This document shows positions 30,863-41,075 of a DNA stretch of 64,000 bases, piece after piece. Position 1 is the first letter of the stretch. Each line of letters starts with the position of its first letter. Both the position numbers and the translations under genes were made by a program. The notes below the pieces were generated by a model that worked only from the letters and a program-made list of their open reading frames with translations, had not been told where the DNA came from and made no database searches. Source of the stretch: Streptomyces kronopolitis (GTDB taxonomy: Bacteria; Actinomycetota; Actinomycetes; Streptomycetales; Streptomycetaceae); the NCBI RefSeq assembly GCF_014646275.1, contig NZ_BMND01000008.1, forward strand, positions 62,001-126,000, written 5' to 3'.

Positions 30863-32284
30863 TCAGCGGCGGTGTCCGCGCAGCCGCCGCCAGACCGCCT
30901 TGGCCGCGTAGTGGCCGGACATGCCGTGGACGCCGGGGCCGGGCGGGGTGGCCTGCGAGCAGAGGAAGACGGCGGGGTGGGCGGTCTCGTACGGGACGCG
31001 GGCGAGCTTGGGGCGGATGAGCAGCCGCAGGCCGGCCGCGGAGCCGGTGGCGGTGTCGCCGCCGACGTAATTGGCGTTGCGGGCGGCGAGTTGGGGCGGG
31101 CCGGCGACCGCGCGGGCCAGGACCAGGTCGCGGAAGCCGGGGGCGAAGCGCTCGATCTGCCGCTCGACGACCTTGGTGGCATCGCCCTCCCAGCCGTGCG
31201 GGACATGGCCGTACGCCCAGAAGGTGTGCTTGCCCTCGGGGGCGCGGGTGGGGTCGACCAGGCTGGGCTGAGCGGTGATCAGGAAGGGGCGGGACGGGTC
31301 CTGGCCGTGGGTGGCGGCGTTCAGGGAGGCGGCGATGTCCTCGCTGGTGGGGCCGATGTGGACGGTGCCGGCGCGGCGGGCCGCGGCGGCCGTCCACGGC
31401 ACCGGGCCCGAGAGGGCGTAGTCGACCTTGAAGACGCTGGGGCCGTACTTGACGTCGCGGTAGGCGTTGCCCAGGCCGGCGATGCGCGCGAGCGCGGTCG
31501 GGGAGGTGTCGAAGACGTACGCCCGGGCCGGCGGCAGGTCGTCCAGCCGCTTGACCTCGAAGTCGGTGTGCACCGCCCCGCCGTGGGCGCGCAGCAGCCC
31601 GGCGAGGGCGTCGGAGATGGCCTGGGAGCCGCCGCGGGCCACCGGCCAGCCGTGGGCGTGCGCGGCGAGCGCGAACATCAGGGCCATGCCGGAGGTCCCG
31701 AAGCCGCTGAGCGGGGCGTTGGCGTGCGCGGCGAGGCCGGCCAGCAGCGCGCGGGCCTTGGGGTCCTGGAAGCGGCGGTTGAGCAGGGTGACCGGCTGCA
31801 TCGCGACCAGGCCGAAGCGGGCGTAGGTCACCGGGTCCTGGGGCAGGCCCAGCCACTGGGTGCGCAGGAAGTCGTGGGCCATGGCGGCCCACTTGCCGGT
31901 GAACGGCGCGACGAGCCTGCGGTAGGTGCCGGCGTCGCGCGGTCCGAAGGACATGGCGGTCTCGCCGACGGAGTGCGCGAGCACGGCGGCGGTGCCGTCC
32001 GGGAAGGGGTGGGCCATGGGGACGTCGTGGTGCAGCCACTCCAGGCCGTGGCGCGCCAGCGGCATGGCGGCGAAGGCCGGGGAGCCCGCGCCCGTGGGGT
32101 GCACCGCCGAGCAGGGATCGTGGCGGAAGCCGGGGAGGGTCAGCTCCTCGGTGCGGGCGCCGCCGCCGATGGTGTCGCGGGCCTCGAAGACCTCCACGGA
32201 CATGCCCCGGCGGGCGAGTTCGGCCGCGGCCGTCAGGCCGTTGGGGCCTGCTCCGATCACCACGGCATCCAGCATCCTCGGCAC
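30863..32284 (-). CDS. FAD-dependent oxidoreductase (phytoene desaturase-like)
   Basis: ~473-aa flavoprotein. Dinucleotide loop [20 protein letters not shown] near the N-terminus, then the second Gly motif with [16 protein letters not shown], and a C-terminal FAD-anchoring segment near [20 protein letters not shown]. Overall layout is that of the CrtI/RetSat-like amine-oxidase superfamily; the aligned members in actinomycetes lack an assigned substrate. No carotenoid genes are nearby, so a role in pigment synthesis is not supported. The start is GTG 32282-32284 (GGGGAG 8 nt upstream) or ATG 32273-32275. 53 nt separate it from the macrodomain gene downstream. Confidence 0.83.
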   Translation of the reverse strand: MPRMLDAVVIGAGPNGLTAAAELARRGMSVEVFEARDTIGGGARTEELTLPGFRHDPCSAVHPTGAGSPAFAAMPLARHGLEWLHHDVPMAHPFPDGTAAVLAHSVGETAMSFGPRDAGTYRRLVAPFTGKWAAMAHDFLRTQWLGLPQDPVTYARFGLVAMQPVTLLNRRFQDPKARALLAGLAAHANAPLSGFGTSGMALMFALAAHAHGWPVARGGSQAISDALAGLLRAHGGAVHTDFEVKRLDDLPPARAYVFDTSPTALARIAGLGNAYRDVKYGPSVFKVDYALSGPVPWTAAAARRAGTVHIGPTSEDIAASLNAATHGQDPSRPFLITAQPSLVDPTRAPEGKHTFWAYGHVPHGWEGDATKVVERQIERFAPGFRDLVLARAVAGPPQLAARNANYVGGDTATGSAAGLRLLIRPKLARVPYETAHPAVFLCSQATPPGPGVHGMSGHYAAKAVWRRLRGHRR

Positions 32285-32324
32285 CTGCGCCACTCCCCTC
32301 ACGTCCGACCCTCATCGGCGAGGG

Positions 32325-33221
32325 TCAGTTGGCGGCTGCCAGCAGTCCGAGGATACGCCGCGCCGTTTTGGCGTCCCGCGCCGCGGTGAAGGGCAGTGCG
32401 TTGCCGCCCTCGATCCGGAAGGGGCGGCCGGCGACCGTGCCGCTGGTGCCGCCCGCCTCCTGGACCAGCAGCAGCCCGGCGGCGTGATCCCAGGCGTTCT
32501 CCCAGCTGAAGGCGATGGCGTCGAGGTCGCCGCGGGCTATGTACAGATACTCCAGGCCCGCCGAGCCGCAGGGCCGCGGGGCGATGCCGGCGGTGTCCAG
32601 GGTGGCGAGGACCCGCTTCTGGTCGTCGTCGGTGAAGTCGTAGTGGGAGGTGGCGACATCGAGGACGGCGCCCGGCGCGGGGCTGCCGGCGTGCAGCGGT
32701 ACGCCGTTCAGCTCGGCGCCGGCGCCGCGGCGGGCGACGGCCAGCAGGCCGAGCGCGGGGGCGTAGGTCCACGACGCGAGCACCTCGCCACGGTGGGCGA
32801 GCGCGACGAGGGTGGCGAAGCCGGGGTCGCCGTGCACGAACTGGCGGGTGCCGTCGACCGGGTCGACGATCCAGACGGGGGCGTCGCCGTGCAGCGCGTC
32901 GAGCACGGTGGGGTCGGCGTGCACCGCCTCCTCGCCGACCACCCGGGAGCCGGGCAGCAGCTCCGTCAGAGCGGCGGTGAGCTGCTCCTCGGCGCGGCGG
33001 TCGGCGACCGTGACGAGGTCGTGCGGGCCGTTCTTCTCGACGATGTCCTCGGCGGCGAGCTGCCGGAAGCGCGGCATGATCTCGTCGGCGGCGGCGCGGC
33101 GGACGACGGCCTCGACGGCGGCCAGGTCCAGCCCCGAGAGGTCCGGCGTCAGGGTCATGGGAACAGCATCGGTGCTCTCCGTGATGTCTCCCGCTTGATG
33201 GGTACGAATCTGCTCGATCAT
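32325..33221 (-). CDS. Inositol-monophosphatase family phosphatase
   Basis: ~298-aa Mg2+-dependent sugar- or amino-alcohol phosphatase. Metal ligands are in place: GEEAVHAD (Glu), WIVDPVDGTRQFVHGDPGF (the DPxDGT motif) and SWENAWDHAAGLLLVQEAGG (the WDxAAG motif), plus LVTVADRRAEEQL at the N-terminus. Likely substrates are inositol phosphate or histidinol phosphate; the latter is common in actinobacteria (HisN), but nothing here decides. Starts ATG 33219-33221 or ATG 33156-33158 are both possible; neither has a clear ribosome-binding site and the core begins only after the second. Confidence 0.87.
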   Translation of the reverse strand: MIEQIRTHQAGDITESTDAVPMTLTPDLSGLDLAAVEAVVRRAAADEIMPRFRQLAAEDIVEKNGPHDLVTVADRRAEEQLTAALTELLPGSRVVGEEAVHADPTVLDALHGDAPVWIVDPVDGTRQFVHGDPGFATLVALAHRGEVLASWTYAPALGLLAVARRGAGAELNGVPLHAGSPAPGAVLDVATSHYDFTDDDQKRVLATLDTAGIAPRPCGSAGLEYLYIARGDLDAIAFSWENAWDHAAGLLLVQEAGGTSGTVAGRPFRIEGGNALPFTAARDAKTARRILGLLAAAN

Positions 33222-33335
33222 GTGTCCATCGAACCATGAGCCACTGACACGGCGGCTGGACCGCAGGTGAACTCCCGATGCCGCGGAGGGCACGGCCCGG
33301 TACCGGCCGGAGCGGCGCCGCCCCCACCGACCGGC

Positions 33336-35213
33336 TCAGCGCCCGACCGCGTACCCCTGCATCCCCCGCGGATTCGCCGCCGCGGACAGCACCCCGCTCT
33401 CCGGATCCCGGGCCACGGCGCACAGCCGCCCCTCGGACCAGTCGTCACCCACCGTGACCCGGTGACCGCGCCGCCGCAGTTCCTCGACGGTCTCCCGGCC
33501 GATCCGGGACTCCACGGTCACGCTCCCCGGCCGCATCCCGCGGGGGAAGAACGAGCTGGGAAACGAGTCCTGGTGCCAGTTCGGGGCGTCGATGGCGCCC
33601 TGGAGATCGAGGCCGCCGCGGACCGCCCCGCGCAGCGCCACCGCCAGGAAGAAGTGGACCTGCCACTGGTCCTGCTGATCGCCCCCGGGCGTCCCGAACG
33701 CCATCACCGGCACCCCGTCGCGCAGCGCCAGGGACGGGGTGAGGGTGGTGCGGGGGCGGCGGCCCGGGGTGAGGGAGTTCGGCAGGCCCTCCTCCAGCCA
33801 GGCCATCTGGAGCCGGGTGCCGAGCGGGAAGCCGAGCCCCGGGACGACGGGGTTGGACTGCAGCCAGCCGCCGGAAGGGGTGGCGGAGACGAGGTTGCCC
33901 CAGCGGTCGACGATGTCGAGGTGGCAGGTGTCGCCGCGGGTGGCGCCGTTCCGGTCGATCTCCGGGGCGACCTCCGCGGGCACCGCGCCGGACCTGGCAC
34001 CCGTGGGACCCGCGCCGGACCAGCCGCCCCCTACGGTCGGCTCGCCCGCCCCGCTGCCGCCGTGCACCGTCGTGCCGAGGCCGTCCGTCCCCGCCGCGGC
34101 CGCCAGCGCGTGCCGGCTCAGCCGCGGCGTGCGGCCGTCCGGGCTGCCGGGCCGCAGGGCGTACGAAGCCCGCTCGCCGATGAGGGCCCGGCGCGCGGCG
34201 TTGTAGCGGTCGCCGAGGAGGGTGTCGAGCGGCACGTCCCGGGCGTCGCCGTACCAGGCCTCGCGGTCGGCCATCGCCAGCTTGCCGCCCTCGATGAGCA
34301 GATGGACGTACTCGGGGCTGCCGTAGGCGGGCAACTCCGGTGGCAGCAGCGCGAGTTGCTGGAGGAAGACCGGGCCCTGGGACCAGCCGCCCGCCTTGGC
34401 GACGGTCCAGCCGTTCCAGTCGTGGGTGACCGGCTCCTCGTAGGTGGCGGCGAAGGCGGCCAGGTCGTCGCCGGTGAGGGTGCCCGCGTGGCGTTCCCCG
34501 GAGGTGTCCATGGCCGGGCGGGCCGCGAAGGCGGCGAGCGCCTCGCCGATGAACCCCTCGCGCCAGATGCGGCGGGCGGCGTCGAGCTGCGCCTCACGGC
34601 CGGCCGACACGGCCTCCGCCTCCGCGATCAGCCGCCGCCAGGTGGCCGCCAGCGGACGGTTCCTCAGCAGCCCGCCGGGCGCGACGGACCTCCCGCCCGG
34701 GAGGTAGATCTCGGCGGAGGAGGTCCACTCCGTCTCGAAGAGCGCACGGACCGTCTCGACGGCCGCGCCGATCCGCTCGACGGCGGGATGGCCGTGCTCG
34801 GCGTACCCGATGGCGTACCGCAGCACCTCGGCGAGGGACTTGCTGCCGTGGTCGCGCAGCAGCAGCATCCAGGCGTCGAAGGCGCCGGGGACCGCGGCGG
34901 CCAGCGGCCCGGTGCCGGGGACCAGGTCGAGTCCGAGGCCGGTGTAGTGCGCCACGCTCGCGCCGGCCGGCGCCGGGCCCTGGCCGCACAGCACCCGCAC
35001 CGGCCCGCCGGCGGGCGCCAGGATGATCGGCACCTCGCCCGCCGGCCCGTTCAGATGCGGCTCCACGACGTGCAGCACGAACCCGGCGGCCACCGCCGCG
35101 TCGAAGGCGTTGCCCCCGTCCTCCAGGACAGCCATCGCGGACTGCGACGCCAGCCAGTGCGTGGTGGAGGCCATCCCGAAGGTGCCTTGGAGGGTCGGAC
35201 GGGTGGTGAACAC
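33336..35213 (-). CDS. Gamma-glutamyltransferase family protein, cytosolic type
   Basis: 625-aa Ntn-hydrolase precursor without signal peptide. N-terminal part (STTHWLASQSAMAVLEDGGN, AFDAAVAAGFVLHVVEPHLN) and the processing site GDTCHLDIVDRWGNLVSATP, where the Thr before Cys-His would become the catalytic N-terminal nucleophile of the small subunit. Typical GGTs read TTH at this position; Asp-Thr-Cys-His is a variant seen in acylase-like members. An insertion rich in Gly/Ala (GGSGAGEPTVGGGWSGAGPT) precedes the site. GGAGGA lies 6 nt before GTG 35211-35213. It may act on glutathione-like or gamma-glutamyl/acyl compounds inside the cell; mycothiol-using actinomycetes leave the substrate open. 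Confidence 0.85.
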   Translation of the reverse strand: MFTTRPTLQGTFGMASTTHWLASQSAMAVLEDGGNAFDAAVAAGFVLHVVEPHLNGPAGEVPIILAPAGGPVRVLCGQGPAPAGASVAHYTGLGLDLVPGTGPLAAAVPGAFDAWMLLLRDHGSKSLAEVLRYAIGYAEHGHPAVERIGAAVETVRALFETEWTSSAEIYLPGGRSVAPGGLLRNRPLAATWRRLIAEAEAVSAGREAQLDAARRIWREGFIGEALAAFAARPAMDTSGERHAGTLTGDDLAAFAATYEEPVTHDWNGWTVAKAGGWSQGPVFLQQLALLPPELPAYGSPEYVHLLIEGGKLAMADREAWYGDARDVPLDTLLGDRYNAARRALIGERASYALRPGSPDGRTPRLSRHALAAAAGTDGLGTTVHGGSGAGEPTVGGGWSGAGPTGARSGAVPAEVAPEIDRNGATRGDTCHLDIVDRWGNLVSATPSGGWLQSNPVVPGLGFPLGTRLQMAWLEEGLPNSLTPGRRPRTTLTPSLALRDGVPVMAFGTPGGDQQDQWQVHFFLAVALRGAVRGGLDLQGAIDAPNWHQDSFPSSFFPRGMRPGSVTVESRIGRETVEELRRRGHRVTVGDDWSEGRLCAVARDPESGVLSAAANPRGMQGYAVGR

Positions 35214-35365
35214 GGTGGCTCCTCCGGTGTGGGTGGGGCGCCATCACCGTACGGCGACACGACAGCACTGCGCACCGGGCCTGCGCCCCGGAGCTTCCGG
35301 CACGCCTCGCCCGCCTCCCCCGAATCCACTCGCCCCACCCGCACCCGCTGCGTACCCTCGGCCCC

Positions 35366-36130
35366 ATGACCGGCACCGATGCGTCCCCCGACCAGGCGCC
35401 CCGCCGCCCCCTCGTCGCCCTCCTCACCGGGGCGGGGATCTCGACCGACTCCGGGATCCCCGACTACCGCGGGCCGAACGGGCTGTGGCGGCGGGACCCG
35501 GAGGCGGAGAAGCTCGTCACGTACGACGCGTACATGGGCGATCCGGAGATCCGGCGGCGCTCGTGGCGGATGCGGCAGGAGAGCCCGGCCTTCCGGGCGC
35601 GGCCGAACGCCGGGCACGAGGCGGTGGCCCGCCTGGAGCGGTCCGGGACGCCGGTGCGGGTGATCACGCAGAACGTGGACGGGCTGCACCAGCTCGCCGG
35701 CGTACCCGCGCGCAAGGTCCTCGAACTGCACGGCACCGTACGGGCGGTGGTCTGCACCGGCTGTGAGGCGCGGTCGTCCATGGCGGAGGCCCTGGACCGG
35801 GTGGCCGCGGGCGAGCCCGATCCGGCGTGTCTGGCGTGCGGCGGGATCCTGAAGTCGGCGACGGTGATGTTCGGCCAGCATCTGGATCCGCAGGTGCTCG
35901 GCACGGCCCTGAGCGTGGCGAAGGCGGCAGAGGTCTTCCTCGCCGTCGGCAGCACGCTCCAGGTCCAGCCCGCCGCCTCGCTCGCCGCCGTGGCGGCCGA
36001 CCACGGCGCCCGACTGATCATCGTCAACGCCGAGCCGACCCCGTACGACGACCGCGCCGACGAGGTCATCCGCGAACCGATCGGCACGGCCCTGCCGAGG
36101 CTTCTGGAGGGGCTGGCGGCGGGCCGCTGA
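35366..36130 (+). CDS. cobB: NAD-dependent protein deacylase (sirtuin)
   Basis: 254-aa Sir2-class deacetylase that uses NAD+ and yields O-acetyl-ADP-ribose. Motifs: LTGAGISTDSGIPDYRGPNG (NAD binding), TQNVDGLHQLAG, catalytic His in LELHGTV, four zinc Cys (CTGCEARSS, CLACGG), VMFGQ and GSTLQVQPA. It regulates acyl-CoA synthetases and other acylated enzymes. TACCCT (35353-35358) ends 7 nt before ATG 35366 with no Shine-Dalgarno, so a leaderless mRNA is likely. It diverges from the GGT gene. Confidence 0.93.
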   Translation: MTGTDASPDQAPRRPLVALLTGAGISTDSGIPDYRGPNGLWRRDPEAEKLVTYDAYMGDPEIRRRSWRMRQESPAFRARPNAGHEAVARLERSGTPVRVITQNVDGLHQLAGVPARKVLELHGTVRAVVCTGCEARSSMAEALDRVAAGEPDPACLACGGILKSATVMFGQHLDPQVLGTALSVAKAAEVFLAVGSTLQVQPAASLAAVAADHGARLIIVNAEPTPYDDRADEVIREPIGTALPRLLEGLAAGR

Positions 36131-36141
36131 CGGGGCCGGTC

Positions 36142-36560
36142 TCAAAGGGTCCAGGAGTTGGCCGGATCGTCCAGCCACACCCGTTCGCCGTCCGCGGTCA
36201 CAGTCAGACCGAACCGCGAAGGGTCCGGACGGCCGTGGCCGTCCCAGTGATCGTCGTGGCGGACTCGACGCCCTCCGGCACGCTCCCCGTGACGTACTCG
36301 GAGTGGGGCCGGGGGACGAAGCCTTGGGACCGGAGCTTCATGAACTCCACAGGGCACCACCACCGTGTTGCAGGCGCGCGGCACCGTTCCCATCCGGGAC
36401 AGCAAGGAACCCAACGGACCGGCCTTGGCCTTCGAGCCATCGGCATGGTCGGCGTTCATCACTGGCGTACGGGCGGGGGACTTCACCGCGTAGGCGTGTA
36501 CGCCGACATACCAACGGCCCCCTCCCTGGCCGGCGAATTCCAGGAGGGGGCCTAGGTGTT
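36142..36560 (-). pseudogene. Degenerate hypothetical gene with frameshifts
   Basis: Three consecutive minus-strand pieces in different frames look coding: GQHLGPLLEFAGQGGGRWYV followed by GVHAYAVKSPARTPVMNADH; EFMKLRSQGFVPRPHSEYVT followed by GSVPEGVESATTITGT; and SRFGLTVTADGERVWLDDPA then NSWTL with TGA 36142-36144. At least two frameshifts are needed to join them. The family is not recognised. The terminator at 36516-36552 lies inside its 5' end, which also argues that the gene is dead. Confidence 0.4.
36516..36552. terminator. Terminator downstream of the NCS1 permease gene
   Basis: GGCCCCCTCC (36516-36525) pairs with GGAGGGGGCC (36543-36552); inner CTGG/CCAG pairs extend the stem past one bulged C. 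It begins 24 nt beyond the permease stop in the leftward direction. Confidence 0.75.
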
Positions 36561-36575
36561 GCCCGGTGGGCAGGG

Positions 36576-38129
<1,554 letters not shown>

Positions 38130-38205
38130 ACGGGGACCTTTCGTCCGGGTACGGGCCGCCGGCTGCCGGGCGGCGGGGCGGGGCGGCGGCCCGCGGGAAG
38201 CCGGT

Positions 38206-38250
38206 CCGGGGTCCGGTGGCCGGACCGGCCCCCCGGCCACCGGACCCCGG
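38206..38250. terminator. 16-bp stem terminator between LLM and permease genes
   Basis: Arms 38206-38221 and 38235-38250 (core GGGGTCCGGTGGCC) are perfectly complementary around a 13-nt loop, 37 nt beyond the LLM gene stop in the leftward direction. Confidence 0.85.
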
Positions 38251-38286
38251 CCCCGCGGCCGCGAGGGGCCGCGCCCCGGCGCCCGT

Positions 38287-39285
38287 TCAGGCGAACGCGG
38301 GGATCAGCTCGGTTCCGTAGGCGTCGATGGTGGCTTCCTTGGCGTCGTGCATGGCGTAGACCGCGAACTGGTCGACGCCCAGCGCCTTGAGCTGCTCCAG
38401 CCGCTCGCGGTGCGCGGCGACCGGGCCGAGCAGGCAGAAGCGGTCGATGACCGCGTCCGACACGAAGCCCGCGTCCGGGTTGCCCGACCGGCCGTGGTGC
38501 GCGTAGTCGTAGCTCTCCCGGGACTCGATGTAGGCGGTCAGCTCCTCGGGGACCAGGCCGGAGCGGTCGCCGTAGCGTGCGACGAGGTCGGCGACGTGGT
38601 TGCCGACCATGCCGCCGAACCAGCGGCACTGCTCGCGGGCGTGGTCCAGGTCGTCGCCCACATAGGCCGGTGCGGCGACACAGATCGTGAGGTCGGCGGG
38701 GTCGCGGCCGGCGTCCGTCGCGGCCTGCCGGACGGCCTTGACCATCCACTCGGTGAGGAAGGGGTCGGCCAGCTGGAGGATGAAGCCGTCGGCCAGTTCG
38801 CCGGCCATGGCGAGGGCCTTGGGCCCGTAGGCGGCCATCCACACGGGGAGCTTGCCGTCCTTGATCCAGGGGATCTTGATCCGGTGGTCGCCGATATACG
38901 CCTCCCGGCCCTCGGCCAGCTCGCGGATGACGCCGATCGCCTGGCCCAGCCGGGCCAGGGTGTTGGGCGGCCGCCCGGCCACGCGCATCGCGGAGTCGCC
39001 CCGGCCGATGCCGCAGACCGTGCGGTTGCCGTACATCTCGTTGAGGGTGGCGAAGGTGGAGGCGGTGACCTCCGGCGTACGGGTCGAGGGGTTGGTGACC
39101 ATCGGACCGACGATCAGCCGCTCGGTGTGTTCCAGGATGCGGCTGTAGAGGACGAACGGTTCCTGCCACAGCACGGTCGAGTCGAAGGTCCAGCCGTAGC
39201 GGAAGCCGTTGCGCTCGGCGCGGCGCATCAGGGACACCACGGCGGAGGAGGGCGGGTCGGCTTGCAGAACAACTCCGAAGTCCAC
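38287..39285 (-). CDS. F420-dependent LLM class oxidoreductase
   Basis: 332-aa luciferase-like (TIM barrel) enzyme expected to use coenzyme F420. Recognisable parts: DFGVVLQADPPSSAVVSLMR, FDSTVLWQEPFVLYSRILEH, MVTNPSTRTPEVTASTFATL, NRTVCGIGRGDSAMRVAGRP (cofactor-binding loop) and PVWMAAYGPKALAMAGELAD. It resembles the TIGR03842-type group that co-occurs with dihydropyrimidinases in actinobacteria. The start is GTG 39283-39285, and its AAGGAG overlaps the stop of the dihydropyrimidinase gene 11 nt upstream, so the two are co-translated. In this context it may reduce or oxidise a pyrimidine or hydantoin ring (inference). Confidence 0.88.
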   Translation of the reverse strand: MDFGVVLQADPPSSAVVSLMRRAERNGFRYGWTFDSTVLWQEPFVLYSRILEHTERLIVGPMVTNPSTRTPEVTASTFATLNEMYGNRTVCGIGRGDSAMRVAGRPPNTLARLGQAIGVIRELAEGREAYIGDHRIKIPWIKDGKLPVWMAAYGPKALAMAGELADGFILQLADPFLTEWMVKAVRQAATDAGRDPADLTICVAAPAYVGDDLDHAREQCRWFGGMVGNHVADLVARYGDRSGLVPEELTAYIESRESYDYAHHGRSGNPDAGFVSDAVIDRFCLLGPVAAHRERLEQLKALGVDQFAVYAMHDAKEATIDAYGTELIPAFA

Positions 39286-39296
39286 GGCGGCGCTCC

Positions 39297-40706
39297 TTAG
39301 ATGAGGTACTGGCAGGTGCCGCGCGGGATGTACTGGCCGTGCCCCGCGTGCCCGGTGAACTCCCGCTTGTCGATGACGAGTTCGCCCCGGGAGAGGACCG
39401 TCTCGACGCGGCCGGTGAGCCGCTTGCCCTCGTACGGCGAGTAGTCGACGTTCATGTGGTGGGTCTCGGCGGAGAGGGTCTGCTCGGCGGTGGGGTCGTA
39501 GAGGACGATGTCGGCGTCGGCGCCGGGGGCGATGGTGCCCTTCTTCGGGTAGAGGCCGAACATCCGGGCCGGGGTGGCGCAGGCGATCTCGATCCAGCGC
39601 CGGCGGCTGATCCGGCCCTCCACGACACCCTGGTGGAGCAGGTCCATCCGGTTCTCCACCCCGGGCATCCCGTTGGGGATCTTGGAGAAGTCGCCGCGGC
39701 CCAGCTCCTTCTGCCCCTGAAAGCAGAAGGGGCAGTGGTCGGTGGAGACCACCTGGAGGTCGTTGGTGCGCAGCCCGCGCCACAGCGCCGCCTGGTGCTC
39801 ACGGGGCCGCAGCGGCGTGGAGCAGACGTACTTGGCGCCCTCGAAGTCCGGCTCGGCGAGGTTGTCGGTGGACAGGAACAGATACTGCGGGCAGGTCTCA
39901 CCGAAGACGTTCAGCCCCTTGTCGCGGGCCTGGGCGATCTCGGCGAGGGCCTCCTCGGCGGAGACATGGACGACATAGAGCGGGGCGCCGGCGACCCGCG
40001 CCAGCTGGATGGTGCGGTGGGTGGCCTCGGCCTCCAGCAGGACCCGGCGGACCTCGCCGTGGTAGCGCGGGTCGGTCTTCCCCTCGGCCAGCGCCTGTTC
40101 GACCAGGACGTCGATGGCGATGCCGTTCTCGGCGTGCATCATCACCAGCCCGCCGTTGTCGGCCGAGCGCTGCATGGCCCGCAGGATCTGCCCGTCGTCG
40201 CTGTAGAAGACCCCGGGGTAGGCGGTGAACAGCTTGAAGGAGGTGACGCCCTCCGCGACCAGGAGGTCCAGTTCCTTGAGGGTGTGCTCGTTGACGTCCG
40301 AGAGGATCATGTGGAACGCGTAGTCGATGGCACACCGGGCGTCGGACTTGGCGTGCCAGGTGTCCAGGCCGTCGCGCAGCGACTTGCCGCGGGTCTGCAC
40401 CGCGAAGTCGATGAGGGTGGTGGTGCCGCCCCAGGCCGCGGCGCGGGTCCCGGTCTCGAAATTGTCGGAGGAGAAGGTTCCGCCGAAGGGGAAGTCCAGG
40501 TGGGTGTGCGCGTCGACGCCGCCCGGAATGACATATTTGCCGGTGGCGTCGAGGACCCGGTCCGCCGCCCCGGCCCAGCTCTCCGCGCCGGGGCTGCCGT
40601 GTGCGGCGAGGGCGGCGATCCGGCCCTCCTCCACGAGGACATCGGCGTGGATCTCATCGGCGGCAGTGATCACCAGACCGCCCCGGATGAGCGTACGTCC
40701 CACCAT
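39297..40706 (-). CDS. hydA: Dihydropyrimidinase (D-hydantoinase)
   Basis: 469-aa Zn amidohydrolase opening 5,6-dihydrouracil to N-carbamoyl-beta-alanine, or hydantoins to N-carbamoyl amino acids. Metal ligands: GGVDAHTHLDFPFGGTFSSD (HxH), the carbamylated Lys in GVTSFKLFTAYPGV, MMHAENG, YVVHVSAEEAL and STDHCPF. The C-terminal small beta domain is complete (GADADIVLYDPTAEQTL). ATG 40704-40706 has GGGAG 5 nt upstream. First gene of the leftward operon, followed by the LLM gene. A 24-nt element at 40856-40879, shared with the nitrilase promoter, lies 150 nt upstream. Confidence 0.93.
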   Translation of the reverse strand: MVGRTLIRGGLVITAADEIHADVLVEEGRIAALAAHGSPGAESWAGAADRVLDATGKYVIPGGVDAHTHLDFPFGGTFSSDNFETGTRAAAWGGTTTLIDFAVQTRGKSLRDGLDTWHAKSDARCAIDYAFHMILSDVNEHTLKELDLLVAEGVTSFKLFTAYPGVFYSDDGQILRAMQRSADNGGLVMMHAENGIAIDVLVEQALAEGKTDPRYHGEVRRVLLEAEATHRTIQLARVAGAPLYVVHVSAEEALAEIAQARDKGLNVFGETCPQYLFLSTDNLAEPDFEGAKYVCSTPLRPREHQAALWRGLRTNDLQVVSTDHCPFCFQGQKELGRGDFSKIPNGMPGVENRMDLLHQGVVEGRISRRRWIEIACATPARMFGLYPKKGTIAPGADADIVLYDPTAEQTLSAETHHMNVDYSPYEGKRLTGRVETVLSRGELVIDKREFTGHAGHGQYIPRGTCQYLI

Positions 40707-41075
40707 CCCTGCTCCCTTCCGCATCAGCGACATCCGTGGCACCGGAAGGCGGAGCCCGACGCGCACCGTCCCCTCGGCAGGTCCGCTCCACTGACGCCAC
40801 GTCACCACCGGTCTACACCCGTAGATTCCGGCCGAGAGGGAGACCGTAGAAGCATGTCACCCACGGTGGCAATACCGTGACCGTGAATCAGTGGAGACCG
40901 CCGTGTTGCGCCGACGATCAGCTGGACGGTTGAACGCGGGGCCGGGCCGGGGTGCGCACGGCGGGGCCGGAGGGGTGCGGGGGCGGCCCGATGGGCAGGT
41001 ATCCGCCGACGCGGGCGGGGACCCTCGCGAGCGGGCGCCGCGGCACCCGACAAACGACGCGGAAGGCGGCAGGTC
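40707..41075. other. Divergent intergenic region upstream of hydA
   Basis: 369 bp holding promoters for hydA (leftwards) and the solute-binding-like gene (rightwards). Two symmetric elements are visible: TCTAC-ACCC-GTAGA at 40812-40825 and CACGGT-GGCAAT-ACCGTG at 40862-40879. No gene seen. Confidence 0.5.
40856..40879 (-). promoter_or_regulatory. Shared motif copy 1, with palindrome CACGGT-N6-ACCGTG
   Basis: This 24-nt segment matches 44316-44339 at 19 of 24 positions in the same orientation relative to its leftward operon. The common part is GTCAC-N-CAC-N-GTGGCAA-N-ACC. It is a candidate site for a shared regulator of the two pyrimidine-catabolism operons. Confidence 0.55.
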
